From: Copromyces sp. CBS 386.78
Taxonomy: Eukaryota > Ascomycota > Sordariomycetes > Sordariales > Sordariaceae
Reading direction: 5' to 3'
Assembly (NCBI GenBank): GCA_030685235.1
Contig: MU839147.1
Location: 1 to 64,000, forward strand
Length of the DNA stretch: 64,000 nt
Shown piece after piece: positions 44,584 through 53,983 of the stretch. Under the pieces are notes generated by a model that ran no database searches, was not told the DNA's origin, and saw nothing but the letters and a program-made list of their open reading frames with translations. Within the stretch, counting starts at the first letter, position 1. Every line of letters starts with the position of its first letter. The position numbers were made by a program, and so were the translations under genes.

Positions 44584-46240
44584 GGGGGGTGGAGACGCGT
44601 GTGGTGGTACTTGCGGTACTCTTTTGGGTCTGTAGCAAAGGGGATTTCCCAGGGTGATGGAACCGGGTTGGCGGTAGGGCGGTCGGAGTCCTGATCCCTA
44701 GTCGCAGCCGGGGGAGGACACTGGTAGAGGACGGGGGTCGGGGGTCTGGGGGCGTTCTGGTCGAATCTCAATCGGTGAAGCCAATAGTTGACTATAGGCG
44801 ATTGTAGAGATGACTACTACCTGGATGCGGCTTGGTCGATTACGAGGGTGGTGGAGGACGGCTATGTCGTTCGTGTATTGTCCGGACTGACCTCGTGGTG
44901 CAAGTCGCAAGATTACAAGTCGGGGCGCGGGAGCCTAATTCAGGACCTAATCCAGGGCTCAGGTACAAAGCGAAATGGGCGTAATGGGGAATCTGGTCTC
45001 GAGCGATCCACGCAAATTCGGTTGCGGGAGAGAAGCAGTGGAGAGTGGGAGCAGTACCAGTACTAGGTGAAAATGCAATGAGGGAGCGAAATGCTGTGTG
45101 TACTGCCCGATGCCGACGATCCAGTGTTTTTAGGGCAGTGTTGCCAGTTGAGATGAAGCAGCAGATTGTTGGGACGAGTTGTGAGTCGAGGAGAGTTAGG
45201 GAGATGGATTGAATTTAGTGTTGGCTCAACCTTGGTAGATGCGTCAAACCGAAAGACGGCGTTCCCGACAGAGCAGCTCTTGTGGCGGGGTGAGCGAGCT
45301 GCGAGGGAATTGTAAGAGGTGTTGACAAGAGTCAAAAAGGTCGGAAAGGGTTGATAATTGTCTGGTCTCATGTGGCTCTCGGTGGTGGCCGAGTCGGGAT
45401 GGCGGAAGCAGGGCAGTGGAGACAGGAAGCAAAGCACAGTCAAGGGGATGGGGAGGCTTTGGAGATGGGCCCGCTGCGTCGGCCACTGACAAAGAATTGG
45501 TGGTTGGGTTTTGCAGTGGTGAGACGGGGCCGCCCTGGGCAAGGGACTTGGAGTGGGTCTACGTCTTTAGTGTTAATGTTCAAGGTACTTCTGCCTCTCA
45601 TCTGTTAACATGTGGGAATATCTGTCCGCCTTTAAGCGTCACCGCCAGGTCGACCGCTTTTGAGAAAGAGATCAGGTCCGATATAAAAGCAAAGATTTGG
45701 GATTATCCCTAGCAAGCAGGTCGGTCGGTATGGGTGTCAGGTCAGTTCCCGGTTTCTGAGGTTGAGTGATGAGGTTACCTTGAATAGGAGCGCGCTTAAC
45801 ATTACAGATGACACTATACCGAACGCTAAACATCAGCTCTGTCAAATTGAACGTGAGGCACATTATGTCGTCCTTCTCCTGACCTTTGCCTTGAAAGGTC
45901 TTCTTTTCTCCTGGCCTAGACCCAATGTCCATTTGTTGGGGACCACCAAGAACCACCGGGGGATCCAGCAGTTCCAAGGCAATCCGGCATCTCATTTGTG
46001 AATTCCAGTCACGATGAGGAAAATGGACAAGGAAGGCCAGGACACTTGAGGAGGGCCGTGCATTATTGAATCCACATGGGCACAGTTGTCGTTCGTTGAT
46101 CATCCTTCTTGGCCGTCGTCCATATCCACCCTTCCACCACAACATGTTCCCCTCCAGAAAGCCCTTCAAGCCATTCCGGTATCTTGACATGTGAGTCGGA
46201 TGTTGGCCATGATATAGCTACGCTTGTAAGCCACTTGATA
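44584..46240. other. Long region upstream of kin1 without a confident gene
   Basis: It should contain the kin1 promoter and 5' leader. Frames of up to 172 codons exist on the minus strand (45,672-46,190) but lack domain signals and fight with equally long plus-strand frames. Nothing further can be supported. Confidence 0.5.
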
Positions 46241-47640
46241 TTTTTCTCATAGAATGATTAGGACCTCAAGAAGTACTCCCCAATTGACCACCCTTTCATC
46301 ATTCAACCTGACTGACTGAACAATTTCACGATATGGCCGAGGGCATGTCTCCTCATCGTCTCTCAGCTCTGGATCGGGATCCGTTGTTGGTGTAGGGGGG
46401 AGTTTGACGACCCGCCACGGAGCTCTTGATTCGTTCTCGACCAAGGCCCGGTCCCAGACTCCAATGCCACGTCTACAGCACCCAGAAAAGCCCCGGCGAG
46501 CTTCGAGAAGGATGCAACTCCTGGATCTGATCTGACTGGCCAGAAGCTGGGGTTCAGAGACGGGCAAGCTTCAGACTGGTGCCAACAATTCAGGAGATAA
46601 TGCTTGGCTCCGGAATAACCTCCTTCAGCTCGGACGGGGACTGTCAGAGACTCGGAGTGATACATCTTGAGAAAGGAAGCTCTCTGTGCCACACCGCAGC
46701 CTTGGTACTGCAACATGGATATCGCCTCACGCTCTCTGGAACGGCGGCCGTGCTTCAAGACTACGACTTGCGGGGAAGCTTTATCCAATGGCTGTTGGAG
46801 TGCAAGGCAATCCCTTTATCAGACTCTTTTGAAGGAAATCGAGCTGAGTCGACAAGGGACGGGATACTGCAATCTTCTTCTTCTGACTCTCATTGCTGGC
46901 TGTCCCCATCACTCCAATCACCAGAGGAGGCCGGTGTTGTACAGCATGAGGCAGCCGTTTTTGTGCGGGAGACTGGCGAAAGCATTTAATCACTCCTTGG
47001 GAATCTCGCGATATCCACGCAGAAAGAGCTGAAACGCTACAAAGAGTTCCTGGATACCTACCTATCAATAATCAAACAAAATGCGTGGAAAAACGACCGA
47101 GATTTCAAGAATCTTCCAACAATGCGCACCGGATATTGCCCGCTGAGATGATATCATGCTGCGGATCAGAGCGATATATTTCCAAGAGAGGAACTTGATC
47201 ATCTCCAGGTTGTTGGGTTACAGTTATCACCTCACATGCGGGGTTCCCAACCAAACGTCTTGTCGTCTTCGGACAGCTTTGTGTTGAGGCTCCCATGTGA
47301 GGCTCGAAAGGCATTCGTCATGTTCATCAGCCGTGTTTGTCCAAACAGAAGATAACCGGCTTGTTTCATGATGCCGCGCAAACAAACATCCGCAAGCCGA
47401 GAGATGCTGCACTTGCAATTCCACTTTTCTGCGGTCCCGTCTGAAAGCTCTCGGCGCCAGCGGACGGACGCCCGGATCCAGCCTGTCGGGAAAGAAGAAA
47501 GAGGTTCTACGGTCTGATCCACGGCTCTCGATATTGAAAGTGACATTGCGGCTCAACATGGCGTACATGTGATTTCCAATTCTTTTCTTCGGTATCGGCA
47601 ATGAGTTTCAAGTTGAAGTGAACAAATGTCTTGCTTTGAT
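46241..47640 (+). pseudogene. Possible decayed protein-coding sequence
   Basis: Several plus-strand segments look protein-like but do not join into one frame. One is a piece near 46,435-46,605 that includes KAPASFEKDATPGSDLTGQK. Another is the frame 46,579-46,989, which stops at TAA and then stays open in the same frame to 47,151 with helical, charged text (KELKRYKEFLDTYLSIIKQN). No family recognised. It may be an old gene remnant, an unannotated gene with several introns, or chance. Confidence 0.25.
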
Positions 47641-48020
47641 GATATTTCTGGTCTCAACGGTCTTCTAAAATCACAACAAACAAAGTTTCAGGGCACTTTC
47701 CCCAGGGACAGCCCCTGTCGTCGAGCGCCGTCCCCGCATCGGCAGCGGCAGAATGACCCCGCTCCGTTCTAGAACTGGTACCGCCTTCCCTTTTGACCGC
47801 TGCCATGCCTGCCCCTGCCAGCTGCTGGCCAAGAAGCTCCGGAGCAAGGCTGAACAGCGCCCTAAATTTAGCGACTGTCGCGTTCCATCATGAACCACCC
47901 ACACCTTTCCAGCTTGCATGTGCCTTTTTAGAGCTAGCTTGTGCTGAGCTTCAGCCTCGAATTCCACATTTGTCAACAAAGAAGCTATTTTGTCACCCTT
48001 TCGACCGCAACGCTCTCTCC
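47641..48020. other. Promoter-side region of the G-patch gene
   Basis: No separate gene. The G-patch frame stays open upstream to an ATG at 47,793, but these 76 codons do not look like the family's N-terminus. Confidence 0.5.
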
Positions 48021-50312
48021 ATGTCCTACAAGCGGTCACGCGCAACTTTCGAGGCCGATCTTACTGCTCAACAATCACCCTACGTTTTCTTCGGCACACC
48101 TCTTCCGCCGCGCGACCCCGAAGTTCGCGACGATGGCTCCTACGTACCGATCTGGAAGCAGGAGGTGAGGGACGAGAGAGGGAGGAAAAGACTACACGGC
48201 GCATTTACAGGAGGGTTCAGTGCAGGGTATGTAAAGCTCGTTTCTACCACAACCGCTCTCGCTTTGCTAACAATAACCTCCGCTAGCTACTTCAACACCG
48301 TCGGCTCCAAAGAAGGATGGACACCCTCGACATTTGTCTCGTCACGCACGAACCGCCACAAAGATGCCGCGAAACCAACCCAGCAACGGCCGGAGGACTT
48401 TATGGATGAGGAGGACCTTGCCGATGCAGAAGAAGCCAAGAAAATCCAGACAAACGCCGCCTTCGCCGGGCTAGGCTCCACCGCGAACGATGCCATACGG
48501 GCGAGCGGCCTTATGGGTCTGTTTCGTACCCAGGGTGAAACTATGGGTGTGAAGCTACTCAAGAAGATGGGCTGGAGGGAAGGGCAAGGCATTGGGCCCA
48601 AAGTGCGGAGAAAAGCGCGACTCGAACTGCAAACCGATACAGCCGCCCAAGGGGACACTTTTCTTTTTGCGCCGGAAAACGTACCCATGATTGCCTTTGT
48701 CAAGAAGACGGACAAGAAAGGGTTGATATACACGGGAGAGAGCAGACTGACACCCATTGGTCTGTCGGGATCAAAGAAAAGCAGTCACGGTGACACGGAC
48801 GACGAAGACGAAGACGACTACGGCGCACTGGGGCGACCAAAACTCTCAATAGGCGGGACCCGGAAGAAGGAAACCAGCAAGATTCGAGGAAGTATAGGGA
48901 TAGGCGTCCTGAACGATACCGGCTCTGACGACGAAGACCCATACGAAGTCGGCCCCAAAATATCCTACAACCGAGTAATAGGCGGAGACAAGAAGAAAAA
49001 GAAGGCTACGATAGCGGCCAACCCGACGTTACAAGCAAAACCAAAGTTCATCACCAAGAAAGCAGCATCGTCAATACTAGGCAAAGTAGGCTTAGGAGTC
49101 CGCAAATGCCATGACGGTCGCCTGCCCCTAGACGGCTTCGTCTTCGGCAAAGACCCCGACACCCTCACAACCGAAATCAACTCCGAAGGGAAATACCCAC
49201 CTCCCCAGATCCCTCCAGGGTGGGTATCCTCCAAGACACCCAAGCCGGAATCCGGCGAGTCCCCAGGAAATGCAAACTACGTCTCAACAACCGACGTAGC
49301 CAAAGCCTCGACCCTCGACCCCAAAGCCCGCGCCGCCCTTCTCGGCGAAAAGCAGCTCCCCGGCAAATCCGTCTTCGACTTCATCTCCCCCGCCTCGCGC
49401 GACCGTCTCGCCGCCGTCACGGGCCGCGCCGACCTACCCCAAGCACTCGGTGAAGTGCCCGCCGCCTACGCCCGGTCGGAAGCCGAAAAGCAGCAAGAAC
49501 TGCTCGACCGGGTTCCCAAGCTCGACAAAGAAACCGCCATAGCTGCTATCTCTCGCGGCGTAGGGGGCGGCGCGCCCTATTCCGAAGACGAAGAGAAGCG
49601 CGCGCGTTACAGAGGCTACCTGGAGTTCCAAGCGGGATTTAGACCGCAAGGCCTACCGCCAAAGCCAAAGAAGTTGACGGATGAGGAGTGGCTGAGGGAG
49701 TTTCATGAGTTTTTCAATTGTGCGAGGATCTTTAAGCCCATGACGGGGTTTATGGCTAGTCGATTTACTACCAGTTCGTCGACTAAACCCGCTACGGCAA
49801 CTACGGGAGATGCTACTAGCAAGGAGGTGTTGTCGAGGCCGCCACCAAAACCGGAAGACCCAGCGGAAGAGGCGGCGAGATTGGGCATGTTTGGTACCAT
49901 GACTAGGTCTACGACGGACTTTTACCCTACGAGACTGTTGTGTAAGCGGTTTGGAGTCAAGCCGCCGGCGCATGTTATGCCTGATAATTATGATGCGACT
50001 GCGAGTAGTGAGAAGAAGAAGGATGATTTGTGGTCACAGTTTCAGTCATACGGGCATCAGGGTGGAGGAGGACCAGGTTCTGTAGAGAGGGAGTTGTTGG
50101 GGTTGGAGTTTGGGAGTACTGGCGGCGGAGGAGGAGCAGGAGGAGGGAGTACGGCCATGGCTGATCTGGAAAGAGGAGGAGAGGCAGCACAGAAGCCTGC
50201 GGCTGCGCCGGTCCTTGATACGTCAAGGAATGAGGCGTTGGAAGGGAAGAGGCCGGGTGATGAAGTTTTCAAGGCCATTTTTGGGGATAGTGATGATGAT
50301 GATGAGTTATGA
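48021..50312 (+). CDS. GPATCH1-like G-patch domain protein (DUF1604 family)
   Basis: This is a nuclear G-patch protein of the GPATCH1 type, a family linked to spliceosomes; G-patch proteins activate DEAH-box RNA helicases. Exons are 48,021-48,226 and 48,287-50,312 (743 residues). The 60-nt intron has donor GTATGT, branch GCTAAC and acceptor CGCTAG. Splicing restores the family motif GGFSAGYFNTVGSKEGW. The N-terminal block (YVFFGTPLPP, DDGSYVPIWKQEVRDERGRKRLHGAFTGG) is typical of the family. The G-patch is at about 150-175 (MGVKLLKKMGWREGQGIGP). Later there are acidic stretches, the conserved DDPYEVG-like segment, FxxxRFKPMTGFMASRF-type text and an acidic end (GDSDDDDEL). The start MSYKRSR is chosen because the conserved block begins there. 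The intron length is a multiple of three with no stop. Confidence 0.92.
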   Translation: MSYKRSRATFEADLTAQQSPYVFFGTPLPPRDPEVRDDGSYVPIWKQEVRDERGRKRLHGAFTGGFSAGYVKLVSTTTALALLTITSASYFNTVGSKEGWTPSTFVSSRTNRHKDAAKPTQQRPEDFMDEEDLADAEEAKKIQTNAAFAGLGSTANDAIRASGLMGLFRTQGETMGVKLLKKMGWREGQGIGPKVRRKARLELQTDTAAQGDTFLFAPENVPMIAFVKKTDKKGLIYTGESRLTPIGLSGSKKSSHGDTDDEDEDDYGALGRPKLSIGGTRKKETSKIRGSIGIGVLNDTGSDDEDPYEVGPKISYNRVIGGDKKKKKATIAANPTLQAKPKFITKKAASSILGKVGLGVRKCHDGRLPLDGFVFGKDPDTLTTEINSEGKYPPPQIPPGWVSSKTPKPESGESPGNANYVSTTDVAKASTLDPKARAALLGEKQLPGKSVFDFISPASRDRLAAVTGRADLPQALGEVPAAYARSEAEKQQELLDRVPKLDKETAIAAISRGVGGGAPYSEDEEKRARYRGYLEFQAGFRPQGLPPKPKKLTDEEWLREFHEFFNCARIFKPMTGFMASRFTTSSSTKPATATTGDATSKEVLSRPPPKPEDPAEEAARLGMFGTMTRSTTDFYPTRLLCKRFGVKPPAHVMPDNYDATASSEKKKDDLWSQFQSYGHQGGGGPGSVERELLGLEFGSTGGGGGAGGGSTAMADLERGGEAAQKPAAAPVLDTSRNEALEGKRPGDEVFKAIFGDSDDDDEL

Positions 50313-51600
50313 AGTCTTGGAGGTCTTGGAAGGGGGCCTTGATGGTTTGTATGTGTGTACCCTGATGGCCATGGGCTCAGACAGAGGCAAGGTTATTACT
50401 ACAATCAAGTCACTAACAGTGAGACACTGTATGAACAGCCGTCAAACCTCCAAAACGCCGTCACCAGCCAATCTTTACATGAATCCACGAAGCTTCCTGA
50501 ACACCATCGCTCTCCTCAAATTGCTATATGCCCGGCCGTGATGTTGGCTCGTGGACATGGTGATTGGTCGGTAGACGGCGGCTACAGAGAACAAGCGAAC
50601 GGAACAGGCGAGAGAGAGCAAGGACTGTGCTCCATGCCTTGAGCACCGCAGGCAAGGTTGGCAGCTCGAGCACCTCAGTGATTGGCAATTCCAGCGCCTC
50701 AGCGGTAATTTGACAGCGTGACAGCAGCATTAATACCCCTGGCCCTGTGCTCTTTCCCACTTCCACTTTGGGGCCAGTGGCCACAGTGGGTGCGTTGCCC
50801 CATACACTCAGTAGACCTATAGTGATGCATTTCGGCTTTGGGGTGGGGATCCATCGCGGAGTGAGGTGTCAATGTCAATATCGATTCCGTCAGCGACGGT
50901 TGCTGTCAACTTTGACAACTTTGGCAGGTACGGGTTGTGCTTGGAAGTTTTGCCTGTCGTCTCCCGTCTTGCCGCCCCGTCATGTTGTTTCTTTCCGCGT
51001 TATTTCGTTGCATTTCAATCCTTTACAGCTTTAAAGCTAGGTAGGTTTACCTTGACGATCTAAGTAGGTAAGAACTGCCCTGCTTGTCACACCAGAGTTG
51101 GAGATCCCTTGAGAACCTCTCTTTCTTTGTTTGCTTGTTCAGGACATGCACATCCACCCGATTTCTTGCTAGAAAGCAAAACTTGTCACGGACGAACCAT
51201 TCCAACGCTTTTTATCCTTCTGGCTCTTTTCCCGCCCGGACCATCTCAGACGAGGGAAAGGACGGGACCAGGGCCATCTAATTAGACGGGACGATTGGAC
51301 CAGCTAGCCTAGCCCAGGCGATCTACCTCAGATTGGGCAGTGGAGGCTCGCAGGTAATTACGCCCAGGTAGTTGCTGGGATATATCTGCCACGGTAATAG
51401 CATCCCACTCTCCCCGAAGAGGAACCCCAATCTTACTTGGTCCTTCACCTAATCCTAATCCCCGACCATTGTCCGCCAACAACACCAGAGGGCACTCATC
51501 CATCCACCCTTCACTCTGCCATCTTCTCCATCGCGTAACCCATTACCACCGATCCCATGCAATCAATTGACTGAAGTGTGTGTCCTAGGCGCCGTTAGAG
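50313..51600. other. Intergenic region and first untranslated exon of the Whi2-like gene
   Basis: No gene recognised. Pyrimidine-rich DNA near 51,440-51,540 may be the promoter/leader of the next gene. A strong splice donor GTAAGT follows GCCGTTAGAG at 51,600. A five-codon frame (ATGCAATCAATTGACTGA, 51,557) would be an upstream ORF in that leader. Confidence 0.5.
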
Positions 51601-51757
51601 GTAAGTTCAAGGCTCTTGATGGAAACGCCTCGACAAACGAAAGGAAGCAAAGCAAACACGCCCCATCGCTGTCGCTGTCGCTGTCACCACCTTGAGGAAC
51701 ACTGCCCGACGACTGGGTTCATGGAAACTTGGCTAACGTTTCTTCGGGCTCCCCCAG
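51601..51757 (+). other. Probable 5' UTR intron of the Whi2-like gene
   Basis: Donor GTAAGT at 51,601, branch site GGCTAAC at 51,730-51,736 and acceptor CCCCCAG ending at 51,757 make a well-formed 157-nt intron. All three frames carry stops or no ATG on the exon side, so it most likely lies in the leader. Confidence 0.6.
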
Positions 51758-51843
51758 CTTTATCACGTCCCTAGCCCCTTATATTAGATCCAAAATCACG
51801 ACCGAAATAATTCCCAATTGCGACACCCACCCCCGTCGTCACC

Positions 51844-53815
51844 CTGTCTGCGCCGCGAGATTCCAGCTGCTCGTCCTCCGGGCCCATCTTCGACCATCCT
51901 CCACCTCAACACCACCTAGGTTCTCGCCTTTCTCTCCCCAAACGGCGTAGCGCAGAAGAAGACATTGGAATCTCATTCGACCTGGACCTGGACCTGAACC
52001 TGGACAACCTGGCCCTGGATCACCATCACCTAAACCACCTGTCCGACGACACCAACACCATAGTACCCGAGACACTTCCACCGGGTCTTGTCTGCTTCAC
52101 TGCAGAAGTCAACGACTTCCGTCGCCCAACTACCATCACCGCTGTCGCCGGTCCTGAGCCACCATCGGCCACTCGTTCTCCGCCACCTCAATACCCGGCG
52201 TCCGAGTCCTCTTCAGCCGGACGGCCTCCGCCCTTCTCGTCGCTCTTTGCCAGTCCATCAGCGGACCTTGAACTTGCCAATTCAGCATCCGTATTTGAAC
52301 CATCCGACGGCAAGTACGCCGCCGTTTCCGTCACCGATTTCGATAATAACGACGTTGCTGTTGTCGACGACCAAGTCGATTTAAACCAAGTCGCATCATC
52401 GCAACCATCTGCCGCCCCAGCTTACGCGCCGTCCGATCCGTTTGTTTTACATCCGTCAGAAGTAGTAGGAAGCAGTAGTAGCGCTTTCGTTGCCGCGCCT
52501 TCAGCATCGTCCCCAGGATTCCAGTTCCAGGACGACGAAACCAAGCGCGCGCTCAACTCTCAAAAGGAGGATACCAAGGGCGAGTCATCTCGCAACAAGG
52601 AGGAAGAAGCAGAGCCGCCACCGGCATATTCGGAGGGATCCAGTCCCCTCCAGTCTTTCACATATCTAATGGCTGCCGCGGGAGGAGCGTCGAGTATCAT
52701 TACTCAGGTCCAGCAGGGTGGACCGTCTATTAATACCCTTGGAGGTGAGTTGGGTTGCTCTGGATGATGGTGTTCAATTGGGAGAATTGTTTTGGAATAA
52801 GACAGATGGTTAACAATGTGGTTTGTTGGATAGATGTCGGCGCCGATGAGACGATTACTATGGACCTGCGGTAAGGATTCCTCGTGAAAGATATAGTATA
52901 GGGGACGTTTACTGATTGACTTAACAGGGGAACGCGGTTCACACTATCACGCGACGAGTTGCTAACGTTACCCGAATTCGTCCTTTTGTCCCTCTTTCCC
53001 AATGGACTTTTCCCCGAAGGCCATATGGGTGGCTTTGGCGAGGGAGATGCCGTGCAAGTTGACGTAAGTTTGCGCGCTCATCAGTTTTCCACCAAGCTCA
53101 TCGCTAATATCGTCAACAGTACGACCCAGCATCCCTACAATACATGCTGGAGTTCTTCCGCACAGTAGCCCAGTCTATCCCCGCAGACCCTTCCAACCCC
53201 CAAGATGGCAGTGATGGCATAGTACCCCTCGACCCGGCGTCTGGCGCAAGAGGCGATGACGGTTCTAAGCGCGCCGGCATCATTGTGCTCCGTGAGGACC
53301 TGGACTTTTACGCCATCCCCCCTAGCGCCGACATTGGCCAGGCCGAGATGATGGAGATCAAGCGCGCGGCTGCTCGGGCGCTGCTCAAGCAGGACGGCAT
53401 TTTCAGCGGGCTGAAGAAGAGCGATGAGCCGGGCACGACGGAGGCGCATTTGATTGAGATGTTGACCGCTGGGTAAGTTTCTTATTTTCTTCGTCGCGTC
53501 GTACGACACTAACAGTCTCATAGCGGCTTCAACCACGACGACCGCTGGGGCCACCGCGCCGGTGAGCCCAACAAGGCCGTCATCTGCTCACTCGCCCTCG
53601 CCCGCCTTCGTTCTGATATTAAGGGCAACGAGATGGGCAGCAACGCCGTCGGCATGGCCCAGAAGCTTCTGCTCTTCTGGCGCAAGCCCGCTCGCAGGTG
53701 CTGGTGGGAGGGTGTCGAGCTTGAGGGTGTCGAAGGCGTCGAGCCTGGCACGAAGCTCAAGGTGTGGATCCGTAGGGTATGGACTCTGGAGATGAGCGTG
53801 ATTGGACTGCGTTAG
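51844..53815 (+). CDS. whi-2: Whi2-like phosphatase activator with BTB-type domain; start uncertain
   Basis: Whi2 partners plasma-membrane Psr-type phosphatases in general stress and nutrient responses. Exons are (51,844)-52,744, 52,834-52,870, 52,928-53,063, 53,120-53,472 and 53,524-53,815; all four introns have GT-AG borders and matching phases. The core has the Whi2 BTB signature TRFTLSRDELLTLPEFVLLSLFPNG, then YDPASLQYMLEFFR, REDLDFYAIPP and a C-terminal part with GFNHDDRWGHRAGEPNKAVIC and RRVWTLEMSVIGLR. The frame before the core is open from 51,811 but has no ATG until 52,669 (297-residue product). The 51,844 start given is a CTG with A at -3 (572 residues) and is a proposal, because the upstream part (PPPAYSEGSSPLQSFTYLM) looks translated. 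After the TAG the frame stays open 55 codons. Confidence 0.75.
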
Positions 53816-53983
53816 GTACTCGGCAGTCTTGAGCTCACTCAGGGCCACTATATTCGGGTGGGAGTGGATGGAGTAGGTGGACTCGATGGGGTTAAAGAGG
53901 AAGAGGAGGACGAAGAGAAGGTGGAGCACGTTGAGATCATCGATGGGTTGGAAGAGCTTGTGGTTCCAGAGGAAGAGTCGTAA
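53816..53983 (+). other. In-frame open extension after the Whi2-like stop codon
   Basis: Directly after TAG (53,813-53,815) the same frame continues for 55 codons to TAA at 53,981. It begins VLGSLELTQGHYIRVGVDG, then has an acidic block EEEEDEE, and ends LEELVVPEEES. Codon choice resembles the gene. It could be stop readthrough, a 39-nt mini-intron removing the stop (GTATGG...GTTAG), or a formerly coding tail. Confidence 0.45.

Noticed and set aside
45672..46190. 172-codon minus-strand frame upstream of kin1
   Set aside because: No domain, no conserved-looking motif, and competing frames on the other strand; not better than chance for DNA of this composition.
53776..53814. A fifth intron (GTATGG to GTTAG, 39 nt) as the standard model for the Whi2-like gene
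   Set aside because: Too short for these introns, lacks a CTAAC-type branch site, and would delete the coherent text VWTLEMSVIGLR. Kept only as one explanation for the open extension.
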